62,095 nucleotides of DNA from Gemmatimonadota bacterium (GTDB lineage: Bacteria; Latescibacterota; UBA2968; UBA8231): NCBI GenBank assembly GCA_009840005.1, contig VXOR01000114.1:2115-64209 (forward strand), given 5' to 3'. The notes under the pieces were generated by a model that worked only from the letters and a program-made list of their open reading frames with translations, made no database searches and had not been told where the DNA came from. How positions within the stretch are numbered: the first letter of the stretch is position 1; each line of letters begins with the position of its first letter. The position numbers and the translations under genes were made by a program. Positions 7,342 to 16,715 of this stretch are shown here, piece after piece.

Positions 7342-10101
7342 ATGACGAAAGAATTGGCCAAAACGTACGATCCCGCAGCGATTGAAAAGAAATGGTACGA
7401 TTTCTGGGAGGAAAACGGCCACTTTAACGCGGAGATCAACCCGGACAAGCCCCCCTACAGCATAGTAATTCCCCCACCCAACGTGACGGGCGAGCTGCAC
7501 ATGGGCCACGCGATTCAACACGCCATCCACGACTTGGTGGTGCGGTGGAAGCGGATGCAGGGCTTTGAGACGCTCTGTCTGCCGGGCATGGATCACGCGG
7601 GTATTGCCACCCAGATGAAGGTCGAGCAGGAGCTTTTAGAGGTCGAGGGTAAGAATCGCTACGACTTGGGCCGCGACGCCATGCTCGACCGGATTTGGCA
7701 GTGGAAGGAAAAATACGGGGATGCCATCTATCGCCAATTGCGCCAACTCGGAGCCAGCTACGATTGGCGTTGGGAGCGATTCACGCTCGACGAGGAGTAC
7801 ATCGAAGCCGTATTGCAGGCTTTCGAGCATTTTGCGGAAAAAGGGTGGATTTACCGCGGCACCCGCATGATCAACTGGTGTCCGCAGTGCCGTACGGTCA
7901 TTTCCGACCTAGAGACCGAAGAGCGCGAAGTCGCCGGCCACTTATGGCACATTCGCTACCCAGCCCAAGAAGGCACACTGCAAGTCACAGTCGCCACCAC
8001 GAGGCCGGAGACCATGCTCGGGGACACGGCCGTGGCCGTCCATCCCAACGACGACCGCTGGCGCGAAGCGATTGGCTTGCAAGTCAAACTGCCGCTGATG
8101 GATAGAACCATCCCCATCGTCGCCGATGAATACGCCGATCCCGAACTGGGCAGCGGGGCGGTCAAAGTTACTCCAGCCCACGATCCCAATGACTACGAGC
8201 TAGGCTTGCGCCACGACCTAGCGCAAATCCAAGTCATCGGCTTTGACGGGGTTATGACCGAAGCGGCCGGCCGCTTTGCCGGATTGGATCGCTACGAGGC
8301 TCGCGAAGCCGTCGTGGCCGCATTGAAAGCCGAGGGGCTGCTCGAAAAAATAGAAGATCACCAACACGCCGTGCCCCACCACGACAAGTGCGGCACAGTC
8401 GTCGAACCCCTGCCGATGGAGCAGTGGTTTATGAACATGAAAGAGATAGCGGCCAAGGTGCGGCCCGTGCTCGTGCGGCAGGATATTCAATACGCGCCCG
8501 ACCGCTTTCGCCACTATGCCATCGAGTGGTTGGACCAAATACGCGATTGGGCCTTGTCGCGGCAGATCTGGTGGGGGCATCGCATTCCCGCTTGGTATTG
8601 CACCCATTGCAGTGCCGATGGGCTGAGCGTCATGGGCGATTTGGACCGGGAGCAGGCTCTGCGCGAGGGCAACTTTAGGGTTTCGGTCGCGGCTGGGGCC
8701 AAGCCCGTAGTTAGTGTGGCTAAGCCAGAGGCCTGTGCCGAATGCGGTGGCCAAGATTGGGTGCAAGACCCAGACGTGCTAGACACGTGGTTTTCTTCCG
8801 CGCTGTGGCCATTTGCCACCCTCGGCTGGCCGCAGAGACGCGACGCGCTGGAGTACTTTTATCCCACGGATTTGATGATCACGGCCCGCGACATTCTCTA
8901 TTTGTGGGTTTTGCGGATGGCCATGACCTCGCTAGAGTTCGTAGAGCAGATTCCCTTTAAGACGGTGCTGGTCCACCCGACGATTCTGACCCAAGATGGC
9001 CGCCGCATGAGCAAGAGCTTGGGCACCGGCCTCAATCCGCTCGACTTGGTGGCGCGCTACGGCGCGGATGCGACCCGCTACTGTCTGTTGGCACAGGCCG
9101 GAGCCGTCCAAGACGTGCGCTTCGATGCAGCAGTCGAGAACAACCAAGTGCGGGCTTCGGCCAGCGCGGAGGCCGGCCGCAACTTTGGCAACAAGCTGTG
9201 GAATGCAACCCGCTTCGTGCTAATGAACATCGACGGATACGAGCCAGGCCCCTGCGAGCGCAGCGAATTGGCCGACCGCTGGATCTGGAGCCGGTTGCAG
9301 GTGGCTGTGCGCGAGATGACCGAGGCCATGCAATCCTATCGCTTCAGCGACCTGACGCGGGCCATTTACGACTTCGTTTGGCGCGACTATTGCGATTGGT
9401 ACCTCGAATTGGCCAAGGTGCGCTTGCAGGGAGGCGACCCCCAAGCGCGGCGTGCGGTTCAAGAGCATCTCGTGCGCGTGCTCGAAACGGCCCTGCGGCT
9501 GCTGCATCCCGTTATGCCCTTTATTACTGAGACCTTGTGGCAGGCTCTGCCTCAGGACTCGTCGCCTAACAGCATCATGGTCGCGGCTTGGCCGGAATGC
9601 GACGACGAATTGATAGACCCGGAGGCCGAAGCGCAAATGCAGTGCCTGCAAGAGGTGGTGACCGGGGTGCGGATCATTCGCGGCGAGATGAACGTCCCGC
9701 CGGGGCGCAAAGTTGAGGTCCTGATTTCGGCGGCCTCGGCCGAAGCCAAACAGACCCTGCGCCAAGCCATACCCTACATCTCGCTGTTGACCCGGGCCGA
9801 ATCCGTACAAGTCGGCCAAGGGCTTGTCCGACCACCGGCTTCGGGCAGCGCGATGACGGCTGCGGCCGAAATTTTCGTACCCTTAGAGGGATTGATCGAT
9901 CTAGATGCAGAACGGCAGCGTATCAAGCGAGAAATTCACAAGATGGACGGCTTGCTCAAGGGGCTAGACGCCAAACTGGCCAATGACCGCTTCCTGACCA
10001 AAGCGCCGCCCGAAATCGTAGAGCAGGAGCGCCAGCGTCAAGCCGAATACCGCGCCACCCAAGAGAAACTAAACGCCAGCCTCAAGCTCGTCGAAGCCTA
10101 G
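7342..10101 (+). CDS. valS: Valyl-tRNA synthetase
   Basis: This class I aminoacyl-tRNA synthetase of 919 residues charges tRNA-Val in the cytoplasm. It shows the HIGH motif as HMGH (residues 53-56, in PPPNVTGELHMGHA) and the KMSKS loop as RMSKS (about residue 556, in QDGRRMSKSLGTG). Between them is the CP1 editing domain with TTRPETMLGDTAVAVHP. A C-terminal coiled-coil arm starts at about residue 850 (LEGLIDLDAERQRIKREI). The length is normal for ValRS. The stop codon is followed immediately by the rqcH start with no spacer, so the two are almost certainly co-transcribed and coupled. Confidence 0.98.
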   Translation: MTKELAKTYDPAAIEKKWYDFWEENGHFNAEINPDKPPYSIVIPPPNVTGELHMGHAIQHAIHDLVVRWKRMQGFETLCLPGMDHAGIATQMKVEQELLEVEGKNRYDLGRDAMLDRIWQWKEKYGDAIYRQLRQLGASYDWRWERFTLDEEYIEAVLQAFEHFAEKGWIYRGTRMINWCPQCRTVISDLETEEREVAGHLWHIRYPAQEGTLQVTVATTRPETMLGDTAVAVHPNDDRWREAIGLQVKLPLMDRTIPIVADEYADPELGSGAVKVTPAHDPNDYELGLRHDLAQIQVIGFDGVMTEAAGRFAGLDRYEAREAVVAALKAEGLLEKIEDHQHAVPHHDKCGTVVEPLPMEQWFMNMKEIAAKVRPVLVRQDIQYAPDRFRHYAIEWLDQIRDWALSRQIWWGHRIPAWYCTHCSADGLSVMGDLDREQALREGNFRVSVAAGAKPVVSVAKPEACAECGGQDWVQDPDVLDTWFSSALWPFATLGWPQRRDALEYFYPTDLMITARDILYLWVLRMAMTSLEFVEQIPFKTVLVHPTILTQDGRRMSKSLGTGLNPLDLVARYGADATRYCLLAQAGAVQDVRFDAAVENNQVRASASAEAGRNFGNKLWNATRFVLMNIDGYEPGPCERSELADRWIWSRLQVAVREMTEAMQSYRFSDLTRAIYDFVWRDYCDWYLELAKVRLQGGDPQARRAVQEHLVRVLETALRLLHPVMPFITETLWQALPQDSSPNSIMVAAWPECDDELIDPEAEAQMQCLQEVVTGVRIIRGEMNVPPGRKVEVLISAASAEAKQTLRQAIPYISLLTRAESVQVGQGLVRPPASGSAMTAAAEIFVPLEGLIDLDAERQRIKREIHKMDGLLKGLDAKLANDRFLTKAPPEIVEQERQRQAEYRATQEKLNASLKLVEA

Positions 10102-11772
10102 ATGGCGTTTGATTACTTCACCATTCAAGCTCTCGCCGAGGAACTGCAGGAACGCCTGCAAGGGGCGGTCATCGAGCGGGCCTATGCCCAGCCTACAGAA
10201 CTGGCCTTCGCGGTCGACGAGGGCGATTGGCTGTACGGTGCCAGTGGCCGGGAGGGCTTGCTCTGCCTGCGGCGCGAGGCGTGGCCGCGATCTTGGCGGG
10301 CGAGCGACGGCCCGGAAAAGTACTTGATGCGCGCGAGGATCGTGGCCGTGGAGGCCGAGCGCCGCGAGCGCATCTTGCGCTTGCGCTTAGAGCGTCGGAA
10401 CCGCGAAGGCCGCACGAGCTTTGGCGTCTTGGTATGCGAACTCATTCCCAACAAGGTGAGGTTTATGCTCCATCGCCAAACCGATGGCGCGATTTTGGGC
10501 TATTGGGGTGCGGCCAAAGACAAGTCGCCCGTGGGGATGTCGTATCAGCCACCCGAGCCATCGGGCCGACTGTTGCCCGACACGGACGCGCTCAGCGCGT
10601 GGCATGACCGGCTGGCAGGGGCGGATGCCCCCTTGGAAAAGGCGGCGAGGCGTTGGTTGGCGGGGGCGGATGCCTCACTGGTGCGCGAGTTGATCTTCCG
10701 CAGCCAACAGGGTGGGGGAGACGAACCAGCTACAGCCTTGTGGAGCGCGGCCACAGAGGCGTATACCAGCGTGGTAACAGGCCAAAGCTACGTGTGGCAG
10801 GAGGCCGGCCGGTTTCACTTTTCCGCCCTTGAACCGCGCCGCTTGCAAGGGGCCTACGAGCAGTTTGACGCGGTCAGCCTAGGAATATGGGCGGCGTGCC
10901 AACAGGAGCGGAACCAGCGCCGTACACAGCAGGCGCAGCAACAAATCCGCCGGCGGCTGAGCCAGACTCTGAAAAATGCTCGGCGGCGCTTAGCTGCCAT
11001 GCAAGTCGAATTCGAAGAGGCTGCGCGCGCCGAAGAATACAAGCGAAAGGGGCATGCGCTGTGGGCCAACATCGGGCAGCTATCCGGTCGGCCGGCGCAA
11101 GTAGAGTTGGCCGACCTCTTCGATTCCGAGGGGCACTCGACTCTGCGTATTGATTTGGATGTAAACCGCAACTTGGCAGAGAACGCCGCATCCTATCTAA
11201 AGGCCGCGCAAAAATACGAGCGCCGCCAACAAATCCTGCCGCAGCGCCTCGCCAAACTCAGGCGTCAGTGCGATCAATACGAGCATTGGGTTAGTGCTGT
11301 AGATACCGGCACTTGGGAATCTAACGCCCCGCTACAAAACTGGTTGGAGAGCAAGGTGACAAGCGCCGATAAAGTAGCAAGCAAACAGCCCCAAGCCCAT
11401 CCCCGGCGCTATAGGACCTCCACGGGGTGGTCGGTGTGGGCTGGGCGCAACAACAAGGAAAACGACGTGCTGACGCACAAAATGTCTGCCCAAAACGATC
11501 TGTGGTTTCACGCCCGGGGGTACGCAGGCTCGCACGTCGTCCTGCGGAGCGAAGGCCGCAAGGAAGCCCCCAACAAGCAGACTATTGAGGAAGCTGCGGC
11601 CTTGGCTGCGTATTGGAGCAAGGGTAAAACGGCGAAAAAGGTCTCCGTGGCGTACACCATGGTAAAACACGTCACCAAGCCGCGTGGCGGCGCACCCGGG
11701 CAGGCGCTGTTGCGCCGCGAGAAAACGATCATCGTGGAGCCGACTTTGTTAAAGAAAGAATTAGCCGAATAG
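10102..11772 (+). CDS. rqcH: NFACT-family ribosome quality-control protein (RqcH/FbpA-like)
   Basis: This 556-residue protein belongs to the family of bacterial RqcH and eukaryotic Rqc2/NEMF, which bind stalled 50S-nascent-chain complexes and add C-terminal alanine tails. NFACT-N is at the N-terminus (MAFDYFTIQALAEELQERL). A long central coiled coil spans about 270-400, and a C-terminal NFACT-R/DUF814 domain carries WAGRNNKENDVLTHK, DLWFHARGYAGSHVV and KPRGGAPGQ. The Asp-Arg pair that contacts tRNA in characterised RqcH appears here as Glu-Arg (RRERILRL); this alignment is tentative because the N-terminal domain is divergent. It abuts valS with no gap. The function call rests on the family. 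Confidence 0.9.
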   Translation: MAFDYFTIQALAEELQERLQGAVIERAYAQPTELAFAVDEGDWLYGASGREGLLCLRREAWPRSWRASDGPEKYLMRARIVAVEAERRERILRLRLERRNREGRTSFGVLVCELIPNKVRFMLHRQTDGAILGYWGAAKDKSPVGMSYQPPEPSGRLLPDTDALSAWHDRLAGADAPLEKAARRWLAGADASLVRELIFRSQQGGGDEPATALWSAATEAYTSVVTGQSYVWQEAGRFHFSALEPRRLQGAYEQFDAVSLGIWAACQQERNQRRTQQAQQQIRRRLSQTLKNARRRLAAMQVEFEEAARAEEYKRKGHALWANIGQLSGRPAQVELADLFDSEGHSTLRIDLDVNRNLAENAASYLKAAQKYERRQQILPQRLAKLRRQCDQYEHWVSAVDTGTWESNAPLQNWLESKVTSADKVASKQPQAHPRRYRTSTGWSVWAGRNNKENDVLTHKMSAQNDLWFHARGYAGSHVVLRSEGRKEAPNKQTIEEAAALAAYWSKGKTAKKVSVAYTMVKHVTKPRGGAPGQALLRREKTIIVEPTLLKKELAE

Positions 11773-11775
11773 TCA

Positions 11776-11781
11776 TATAAT
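11776..11781 (+). promoter_or_regulatory. TATAAT box seven bases before the miaA ATG
   Basis: A perfect TATAAT is followed by seven bases and then the miaA ATG, with no Shine-Dalgarno sequence between. If it acts as a -10 element, transcription would start at or next to the start codon, giving a leaderless mRNA. The same geometry occurs at leuS (TATAAG) and apt (TATAAT). Confidence 0.4.
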
Positions 11782-11788
11782 ATTTAAT

Positions 11789-12739
11789 ATGTCAATCAAA
11801 CAACTAATCCTAATCACCGGACCCACCGCCACCGGCAAAACAGAAATAGCCCTCGAGGTCGCCCAACACTTGCCCAAAGTGGAAATCATCTCGGCCGACT
11901 CGCGGCAGATCTACCGCTACATGGATATCGGTACGGCCAAGCCAACCGCTGAACAGCAGAATCAATGCCTTCATCACTTACTCGATGTGATTGATCCCGA
12001 GGAAAACTACAGCGCCGGAGCGTATGCGCGATCCGCGCGGCGCATCATTGAGCAGGTCTGGAACAGAGGGGGCCTTCCCGTCATGGTTGGAGGGACAGGC
12101 TTGTACTGGCAGAGCGCACTGGACGGATGCTTTGAGGACGAAACCGAATACGCGCCAATTCGCGCCGAATTGCAACATCGCCTGCATTGCGAGGGGCTTA
12201 CGTCCCTATACGAGGAGTTAGGCCGTCGGGATCCGGTCGCGCAAGCGCGTTTGCAGCCGGGTGACGCGCAGCGAATCCTGCGGGCGTTAGAGGTAGCGAT
12301 GGTGGGGAAGGGCACGCTCAGCAAGCTCTGGCGAGAGCGCAAGGGGCAGCCCCTTATGCAGCGGCCACAGATGATTTGCCTGATCATGGAGCGCAGCCGA
12401 CTCTACGAGCGGATCGACCAGCGGGTTGAACAGATGGTCGAGCAGGGATGGGTCGAGGAAGTCCGCTCCTTGCGCGAAATGGGATACAACCCAAGCGACA
12501 GCGCCTTGGGGACTTTGGGCTATCTCGAGATGTGCCGTGCGCTGGCCGGGCATTGCCCTTGGCAGCAAGCCATCGAACAGACCAAGCAGCGCACCCGCCA
12601 CTTGGCTAAACGGCAAATAACGTGGTGCCGCCGCGACCGCCGCTTGCGCGAATTGGATCTCGACGTATGGGGAAAGGCTGGCGTCGTCCAGCGCATCGTC
12701 GGCGAGTGGGAGTATCGATGGGGTAGTGGGGCGAGTTGA
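11789..12739 (+). CDS. miaA: tRNA dimethylallyltransferase
   Basis: MiaA transfers a dimethylallyl group to N6 of A37 in tRNAs reading UNN codons. The 316-residue protein has the P-loop GPTATGKT (residues 11-18), the substrate motif ISADSRQIYRYMDIGTAKPT, the stretch YSAGAYARSA, the loop MVGGTGLYWQSAL and the C-terminal RQITWCRRD. The length is typical. The start is ATG 11789, 16 bases after rqcH, in an AT-rich spacer without a ribosome-binding site. A tRNA-Gly gene follows 40 bases after the stop. Confidence 0.96.
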   Translation: MSIKQLILITGPTATGKTEIALEVAQHLPKVEIISADSRQIYRYMDIGTAKPTAEQQNQCLHHLLDVIDPEENYSAGAYARSARRIIEQVWNRGGLPVMVGGTGLYWQSALDGCFEDETEYAPIRAELQHRLHCEGLTSLYEELGRRDPVAQARLQPGDAQRILRALEVAMVGKGTLSKLWRERKGQPLMQRPQMICLIMERSRLYERIDQRVEQMVEQGWVEEVRSLREMGYNPSDSALGTLGYLEMCRALAGHCPWQQAIEQTKQRTRHLAKRQITWCRRDRRLRELDLDVWGKAGVVQRIVGEWEYRWGSGAS

Positions 12740-12779
12740 CAGCGGTTGGGGCCTCTCCTACCTTAGGGCCGCAAAATTA

Positions 12780-12854
12780 GCGGGAGTAGCTCAGGGGTAG
12801 AGCGCAAGCTTCCCAAGCTTGATGTCGCGGGTTCGATTCCCGTCTCCCGCTCCA
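12780..12854 (+). tRNA. tRNA-Gly(CCC)
   Basis: A complete cloverleaf is present. Acceptor arms GCGGGAG and CTCCCGC pair, the T-arm reads GCGGGTTCGATTCCCGT, and the anticodon stem CAAGC/GCTTG encloses loop TTCCCAA. The anticodon CCC lies at 12812-12814. The 3' CCA is encoded at 12852-12854. Confidence 0.96.
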
Positions 12855-12856
12855 TC

Positions 12857-12890
12857 ATCCGCCTGGCCAACTTGGTCGGGCGGATTTTTT
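12857..12890 (+). terminator. Intrinsic terminator after tRNA-Gly
   Basis: A seven-base-pair stem ATCCGCC/GGCGGAT (12857-12863 and 12879-12885) is followed directly by TTTTT. It ends the valS-rqcH-miaA-tRNA transcription unit. Confidence 0.75.
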
Positions 12891-12992
12891 ATTTCTTTCC
12901 AAAGTATTGCCGTCGACGCAATATCCATATACCTTTACCGATAGAACGTCTTGCCCCACACTATGATACGTAGATTAATTGCTTAATTCACT

Positions 12993-14351
12993 ATGGTTGT
13001 CGTAAAACAAATTGAGCCCGATGGCCTCGGCGCACGCGCGGGATTTTGCATCGGCGATCGCATTTTGCGCATCAATGGCGAAGAAGTGCGCGATTTGATC
13101 GACGTGCAGGTCAACAGCGCCGAAGAGGTAATCTGCGTAGAGATCGAGCGAGACAAAGAACGGTACGAGGCTGAAATTGAGCGCCAGAGCGGCGAGTCAT
13201 TAGGGCTGGTCTTCGAGGATATGCGCTTGCGCAGTTGCAACAACAAATGCGTCTTCTGTTTTATCCACCAAATGCCCAAAGGCATGCGGCGCAGCCTGTA
13301 TTTTGAGGACGACGATTTTCGGCTCTCCTTTCTCCACGGCTCGTACGTGACCCTGACCAATGTCCGCGAAAGCGATATCGACCGCATTATTGAACAAGGG
13401 CTAACGCCGCAATACATCTCAGTCCACGCCACTGATCCCGAGCTGCGGCAAGTCATGCTCGGGCGCACAAAAGCGACCGTCGATATCAACGAGCGCTTGC
13501 ACAAACTAGCCACCAACGGCATTGAAATGCACACTCAAGTCGTAGTCTGCCCAGGTTGGAACGATGGGCCGCATCTGGAGCGCACGGTGGCCGACCTGTC
13601 CGCGTACTATCCCGCGGTGCGTTCGGTGGCGTTGGTACCGGTGGGGCTGACTGATCATCGACACAAGCTCGCCCAACTCGATCCGGTGACCCCGGCCAAG
13701 GCCGCTGAGTACGCAGATGCAGCCGAATCGTGGGGCTCGCAATTCAAACCACGCTTTGGCGAGCGGTTTGTCTATGCGGCGGACGAGATTTTTTTGCTGA
13801 CGGATCGGCTTGTTCCAGAGGCGTCTTATTACGATGCGTTTCCCCAGCTAGAAAACGGCATCGGCATGGTCCGCTCCTTCCTCGACACTTGGGACGAGGC
13901 CAGCAAGCGGCTGCCAGCGCACACGACCAAGGCCAGGCGGATTGGCCTGCTGACCGGGCGCTTGGCCGAGCGCATCCTCGCGCCCCTAGTGGCTAGGCTG
14001 AATGCCATCGAGAACGTACAGATCGATCTCCTGCCAGTAGATAACGACTTTTTTGGCCACGGCATCACCGTGTCGGGTCTGCTGACCGGCCGCGATATGG
14101 CGGCGAGAGTGCGCGATGGAATCGAGCGGGATCTGGTCTTGCTGCCGCCCAATTGCATCAATGGCGAGGGTTTGACACTAGACGACATGACCGTGCCACA
14201 ACTGGCCGAAGAGGCTGGCGTTCCTCTTGCGGTAGGGGGGTACGACTTGGTCGAATCACTTGAGCGCGTTTGGACCGATCAAGGCGTGAACGTGCAAGGG
14301 GAGGGGCGGCAGCTAACCGAATTGGGTTACTACATAGGGCGCGAAAAATGA
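12993..14351 (+). CDS. DUF512 PDZ/radical-SAM-like iron-sulfur protein
   Basis: This 452-residue protein has a short N-terminal PDZ domain (IEPDGLGARAGFCIGDRILRI). A radical-SAM-like core follows with the cluster motif CNNKCVFCF at about residue 82, then a C-terminal DUF512 domain. The family is commonly found next to der in diverse bacteria, as here: the stop overlaps the der ATG as ATGA. Its reaction is not established. The CxxxCxxC spacing fits a 4Fe-4S radical SAM centre, so a SAM-dependent modification is a reasonable inference. It begins about 100 bases after the tRNA-Gly terminator and is the first gene of the next plus-strand operon. Confidence 0.9.
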   Translation: MVVVKQIEPDGLGARAGFCIGDRILRINGEEVRDLIDVQVNSAEEVICVEIERDKERYEAEIERQSGESLGLVFEDMRLRSCNNKCVFCFIHQMPKGMRRSLYFEDDDFRLSFLHGSYVTLTNVRESDIDRIIEQGLTPQYISVHATDPELRQVMLGRTKATVDINERLHKLATNGIEMHTQVVVCPGWNDGPHLERTVADLSAYYPAVRSVALVPVGLTDHRHKLAQLDPVTPAKAAEYADAAESWGSQFKPRFGERFVYAADEIFLLTDRLVPEASYYDAFPQLENGIGMVRSFLDTWDEASKRLPAHTTKARRIGLLTGRLAERILAPLVARLNAIENVQIDLLPVDNDFFGHGITVSGLLTGRDMAARVRDGIERDLVLLPPNCINGEGLTLDDMTVPQLAEEAGVPLAVGGYDLVESLERVWTDQGVNVQGEGRQLTELGYYIGREK

Positions 14352-15703
14352 GCACCCAAACCGTCGAAAAACATCGTCGGCCTATTGTGGCGATTGTCGG
14401 GCGTCCCAACGTGGGCAAATCGACTCTCTTTAACCGCATCTTGGGGACCCGGTGGGCCATAACCGATGGCCAGCCCGGAGTCACGCGCGATCAAATATTC
14501 GCTGAAGCCGAGTGGGGAGGGCGCTCCTTTACTTTGGTGGATACGGGGGGCTACATGCCCAATGCCAAAGACGAGCTATCCTCGGCCGTGCGCTCCCAAG
14601 CGGCAAAGGCTCTAACAGAAGCGGATATAGCTATTTTTCTTTGCGATGGGACTACGGGTTTGACCGACCTTGACCAAGAGATAGGGGCCATGCTGCGCGG
14701 CGGGGGCGGGAAATGCTTGCTGGCCGTCAACAAGGTCGATGAGGCGGGGCTAGTTGCACCGCTCGATGAATTCTACCGGCTCGGCTTGGGGGAGCCCCTG
14801 CCGGTTTCAGCCGTGACCGGGCGGCGTTCCGGGGACTTGCTCGATGCACTTATTGCGCTCTTTGAGGAGGCCGGGGCGTATGGGCCGGAATGGGACAAGG
14901 CGGCGATTCGAGTCGCTTTGGTCGGGCGTCCCAACGTGGGCAAATCCACGCTGATCAATCGCCTCGCCGGCTATCAGGTTTCCATCGTCCACGACCAGCC
15001 TGGTACGACCCGCGACCCAACGCAACTGCGCTTGACTTGGCAGGACAGCCACCTGCAGTTCGTGGATACGGCCGGTTTGCGGCGGCGATCTAAGGTCGAT
15101 GGTCCAGTGGAATTCTATAGCACGCGCCGGGCGGCCAATAGTATCGACCAAGCCGATGTGGCGGTTGTGCTCATAGACGGTGCCGAGGGGTGGGTCATGC
15201 AAGACGCTCGCATCATGGAACAAGTGATAAAATCTGGCTGTGGCTTGGTAGTGGCGATCAATAAATGGGATTTAATCGTCGAGAAAACGGTGGCCGAGTT
15301 CCGTAGCGAGTTGCGCGACCGCTATCCCTTTTTGCGCAATTATCCAGTGCTGTGTATATCGGGCTTGACCGGGCGGCGGGTGCACAAGTGTCTCGAAGCA
15401 GTGGCCGCAGTGGGTAACAAGCGCCGGACGCGGATTCCCACCGCGCGCTTGAACAAGATCATTCAGCAGCTATCCGGCGAGTACCTAGCGACGCAAGAAG
15501 GCCGAGATATTCGTCTGCTCTACGCGACCCAACACGCGATTAACCCGCCGGCGTTTACGATCTTTACAAATCTACCCCGCTCCGTGCCGGGAAATTACCG
15601 ACGCCACATCGAAAATCGACTGAGGTCGGAGTTTGATTTCGAGGGAACGCCCTTGCGCATCGCTTGGCGTCATCGCAAAGGATACAGGGAAGCTCGATCG
15701 TGA
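14348..15703 (+). CDS. der: Ribosome-assembly GTPase Der (EngA)
   Basis: Der is an essential GTPase in 50S maturation with two tandem G domains and a KH-like C-terminus. Both P-loops read GRPNVGKS (residues 18-25 and about 194-201). Each has its DTGG/DTAG switch motif (LVDTGGYMP and FVDTAGLRRRSK) and its NKVD or NKWD motif. The C-terminal KH-like end contains GNYRRHIENRLRSEFDFEGTP. The frame is open upstream, but ATG 14348 overlaps the DUF512 stop as ATGA and gives the normal 451-residue protein. It ends in a GTGA overlap with the MerR-like gene. Confidence 0.97.
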   Translation: MSTQTVEKHRRPIVAIVGRPNVGKSTLFNRILGTRWAITDGQPGVTRDQIFAEAEWGGRSFTLVDTGGYMPNAKDELSSAVRSQAAKALTEADIAIFLCDGTTGLTDLDQEIGAMLRGGGGKCLLAVNKVDEAGLVAPLDEFYRLGLGEPLPVSAVTGRRSGDLLDALIALFEEAGAYGPEWDKAAIRVALVGRPNVGKSTLINRLAGYQVSIVHDQPGTTRDPTQLRLTWQDSHLQFVDTAGLRRRSKVDGPVEFYSTRRAANSIDQADVAVVLIDGAEGWVMQDARIMEQVIKSGCGLVVAINKWDLIVEKTVAEFRSELRDRYPFLRNYPVLCISGLTGRRVHKCLEAVAAVGNKRRTRIPTARLNKIIQQLSGEYLATQEGRDIRLLYATQHAINPPAFTIFTNLPRSVPGNYRRHIENRLRSEFDFEGTPLRIAWRHRKGYREARS

Positions 15704-16122
15704 AAAATCCATTGCAAAACAAGCTGTATTACAGCATCAGCGAAGTCGCAGACCTCACACAACTACAATCCTATACGCTCAGGGCGTGGGAGAAGGAGTT
15801 TGCGTGTTTGCGGCCGCGTCGTGCGCGCGGTGGCAAAAACAGGGCCTATAGAGAACGCGACATAGGGATCATCTTGTTGCTCAAACGCCTCCTCTACGAG
15901 GAGCGCTATACGACGCAAGGGGTAAAGAAAAAGCTCAAAGACGAACCCGAACTCCTGCGTCAGGTTGGCGAGCAAGTGTCTGTTTTGCTTGCCCAACAAC
16001 AGGACAGGCCCGCGCCAGCAGCGGAGCAAGCCAACGCCGAGTCTGTACAGGACCGGGAGGCTGCATTCAGAATGCTAGAAGAGACTAAAAAAGAACTGCG
16101 CGAGATATTGCGTCTCTTCTAG
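15700..16122 (+). CDS. MerR-type HTH regulator
   Basis: This protein of about 140 residues starts at GTG 15700, overlapping der as GTGA. The N-terminal winged helix-turn-helix of the MerR family is clear: LYYSISEVADLTQLQSYTLR, then WEKEFACLRPRRARGGKNR and YRERDIGIILLLKRLL. The C-terminal half is a polar stretch with short coiled coils (ESVQDREAAFRMLEETKKEL) and no visible ligand-binding cysteines. Such short MerR proteins are recurrent next to der in FCB genomes. The target is unknown; autoregulation of this operon is possible but unsupported. A terminator follows about 70 bases after the stop. Confidence 0.85.
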   Translation: MKNPLQNKLYYSISEVADLTQLQSYTLRAWEKEFACLRPRRARGGKNRAYRERDIGIILLLKRLLYEERYTTQGVKKKLKDEPELLRQVGEQVSVLLAQQQDRPAPAAEQANAESVQDREAAFRMLEETKKELREILRLF

Positions 16123-16192
16123 CATCGACATTTGGCTAGAACTGTTAAGTCGTCTTGCCTAAACTAATATAATTCTATATTTTATAATCCTG

Positions 16193-16217
16193 AGTGGGCG
16201 TCATAGCCCACTTTTTT
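16193..16217 (+). terminator. Intrinsic terminator upstream of rimP
   Basis: The seven-base-pair stem AGTGGGC/GCCCACT (16193-16199 and 16206-16212) with a six-base loop is followed by a T tract. It separates the DUF512-der-merR unit from rimP-nusA-infB. It could instead be an attenuator in a rimP leader if transcription starts in the AT-rich stretch at 16160-16190. Confidence 0.7.
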
Positions 16218-16238
16218 GCTTAAGGGGGAAAAGCGCGT

Positions 16239-16691
16239 ATTTGCGCCGTAGATAAATTCGCATTAAAGGCCGGTCTAGTAGCTCTTGTCGAACCCATTAT
16301 CCGCGAGCACGAGGCCGAACTCGTCGATATTGAACTCAGCGGAGCTCACGGTAATCAGTTAGTTAGGTTATTGGTTCACAAAAATTGCGGTATAACGCTG
16401 GCCATCTGTGAGTCGATCAGTCGCGAAGTGGCCGATCTCTTCGATATAGAAGATCCCATTGCCGGGCGGTATCGGCTCGAAGTGACCTCGCCGGGATTGG
16501 ACCGGCCCTTAGAGACCGATAGGGATTTCACCCGCGCCTGTGGCCGTTTGCTAAAAGTCGTGCTCACGTCCGGCCGAGCGGTCAAAGGTCGGCTGATCGC
16601 TTGGGAAGCCGACCGGATTCAGCTCGACAGCCCAGCCGAGACCGTGGCCCGCGCCGATATTGCTAAAGCCAACATCGAACCAGAATTGTAA
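16239..16691 (+). CDS. rimP: Ribosome maturation factor RimP (apparent ATT start)
   Basis: RimP acts in 30S assembly and usually precedes nusA, as here. The homologous frame extends well upstream of the first in-frame Met (16371): it reads LKAGLVALVEPIIREHEAEL then VDIELSGAHGNQLVRLLVHK. The only in-frame stop upstream is TAA at 16221, and no ATG, GTG or TTG lies between it and the homologous region. The best start is ATT 16239, nine bases after AGGGGGA, which gives 150 residues, the normal length. A start at Met 16371 would delete most of the N-terminal domain. The C-terminal domain ends with DSPAETVARADIAKANIEPE. A sequencing error cannot be excluded. Confidence 0.8.
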   Translation: MCAVDKFALKAGLVALVEPIIREHEAELVDIELSGAHGNQLVRLLVHKNCGITLAICESISREVADLFDIEDPIAGRYRLEVTSPGLDRPLETDRDFTRACGRLLKVVLTSGRAVKGRLIAWEADRIQLDSPAETVARADIAKANIEPEL

Positions 16692-16715
16692 GCAGCGAAG
16701 GTTGAGCAAAAAATC

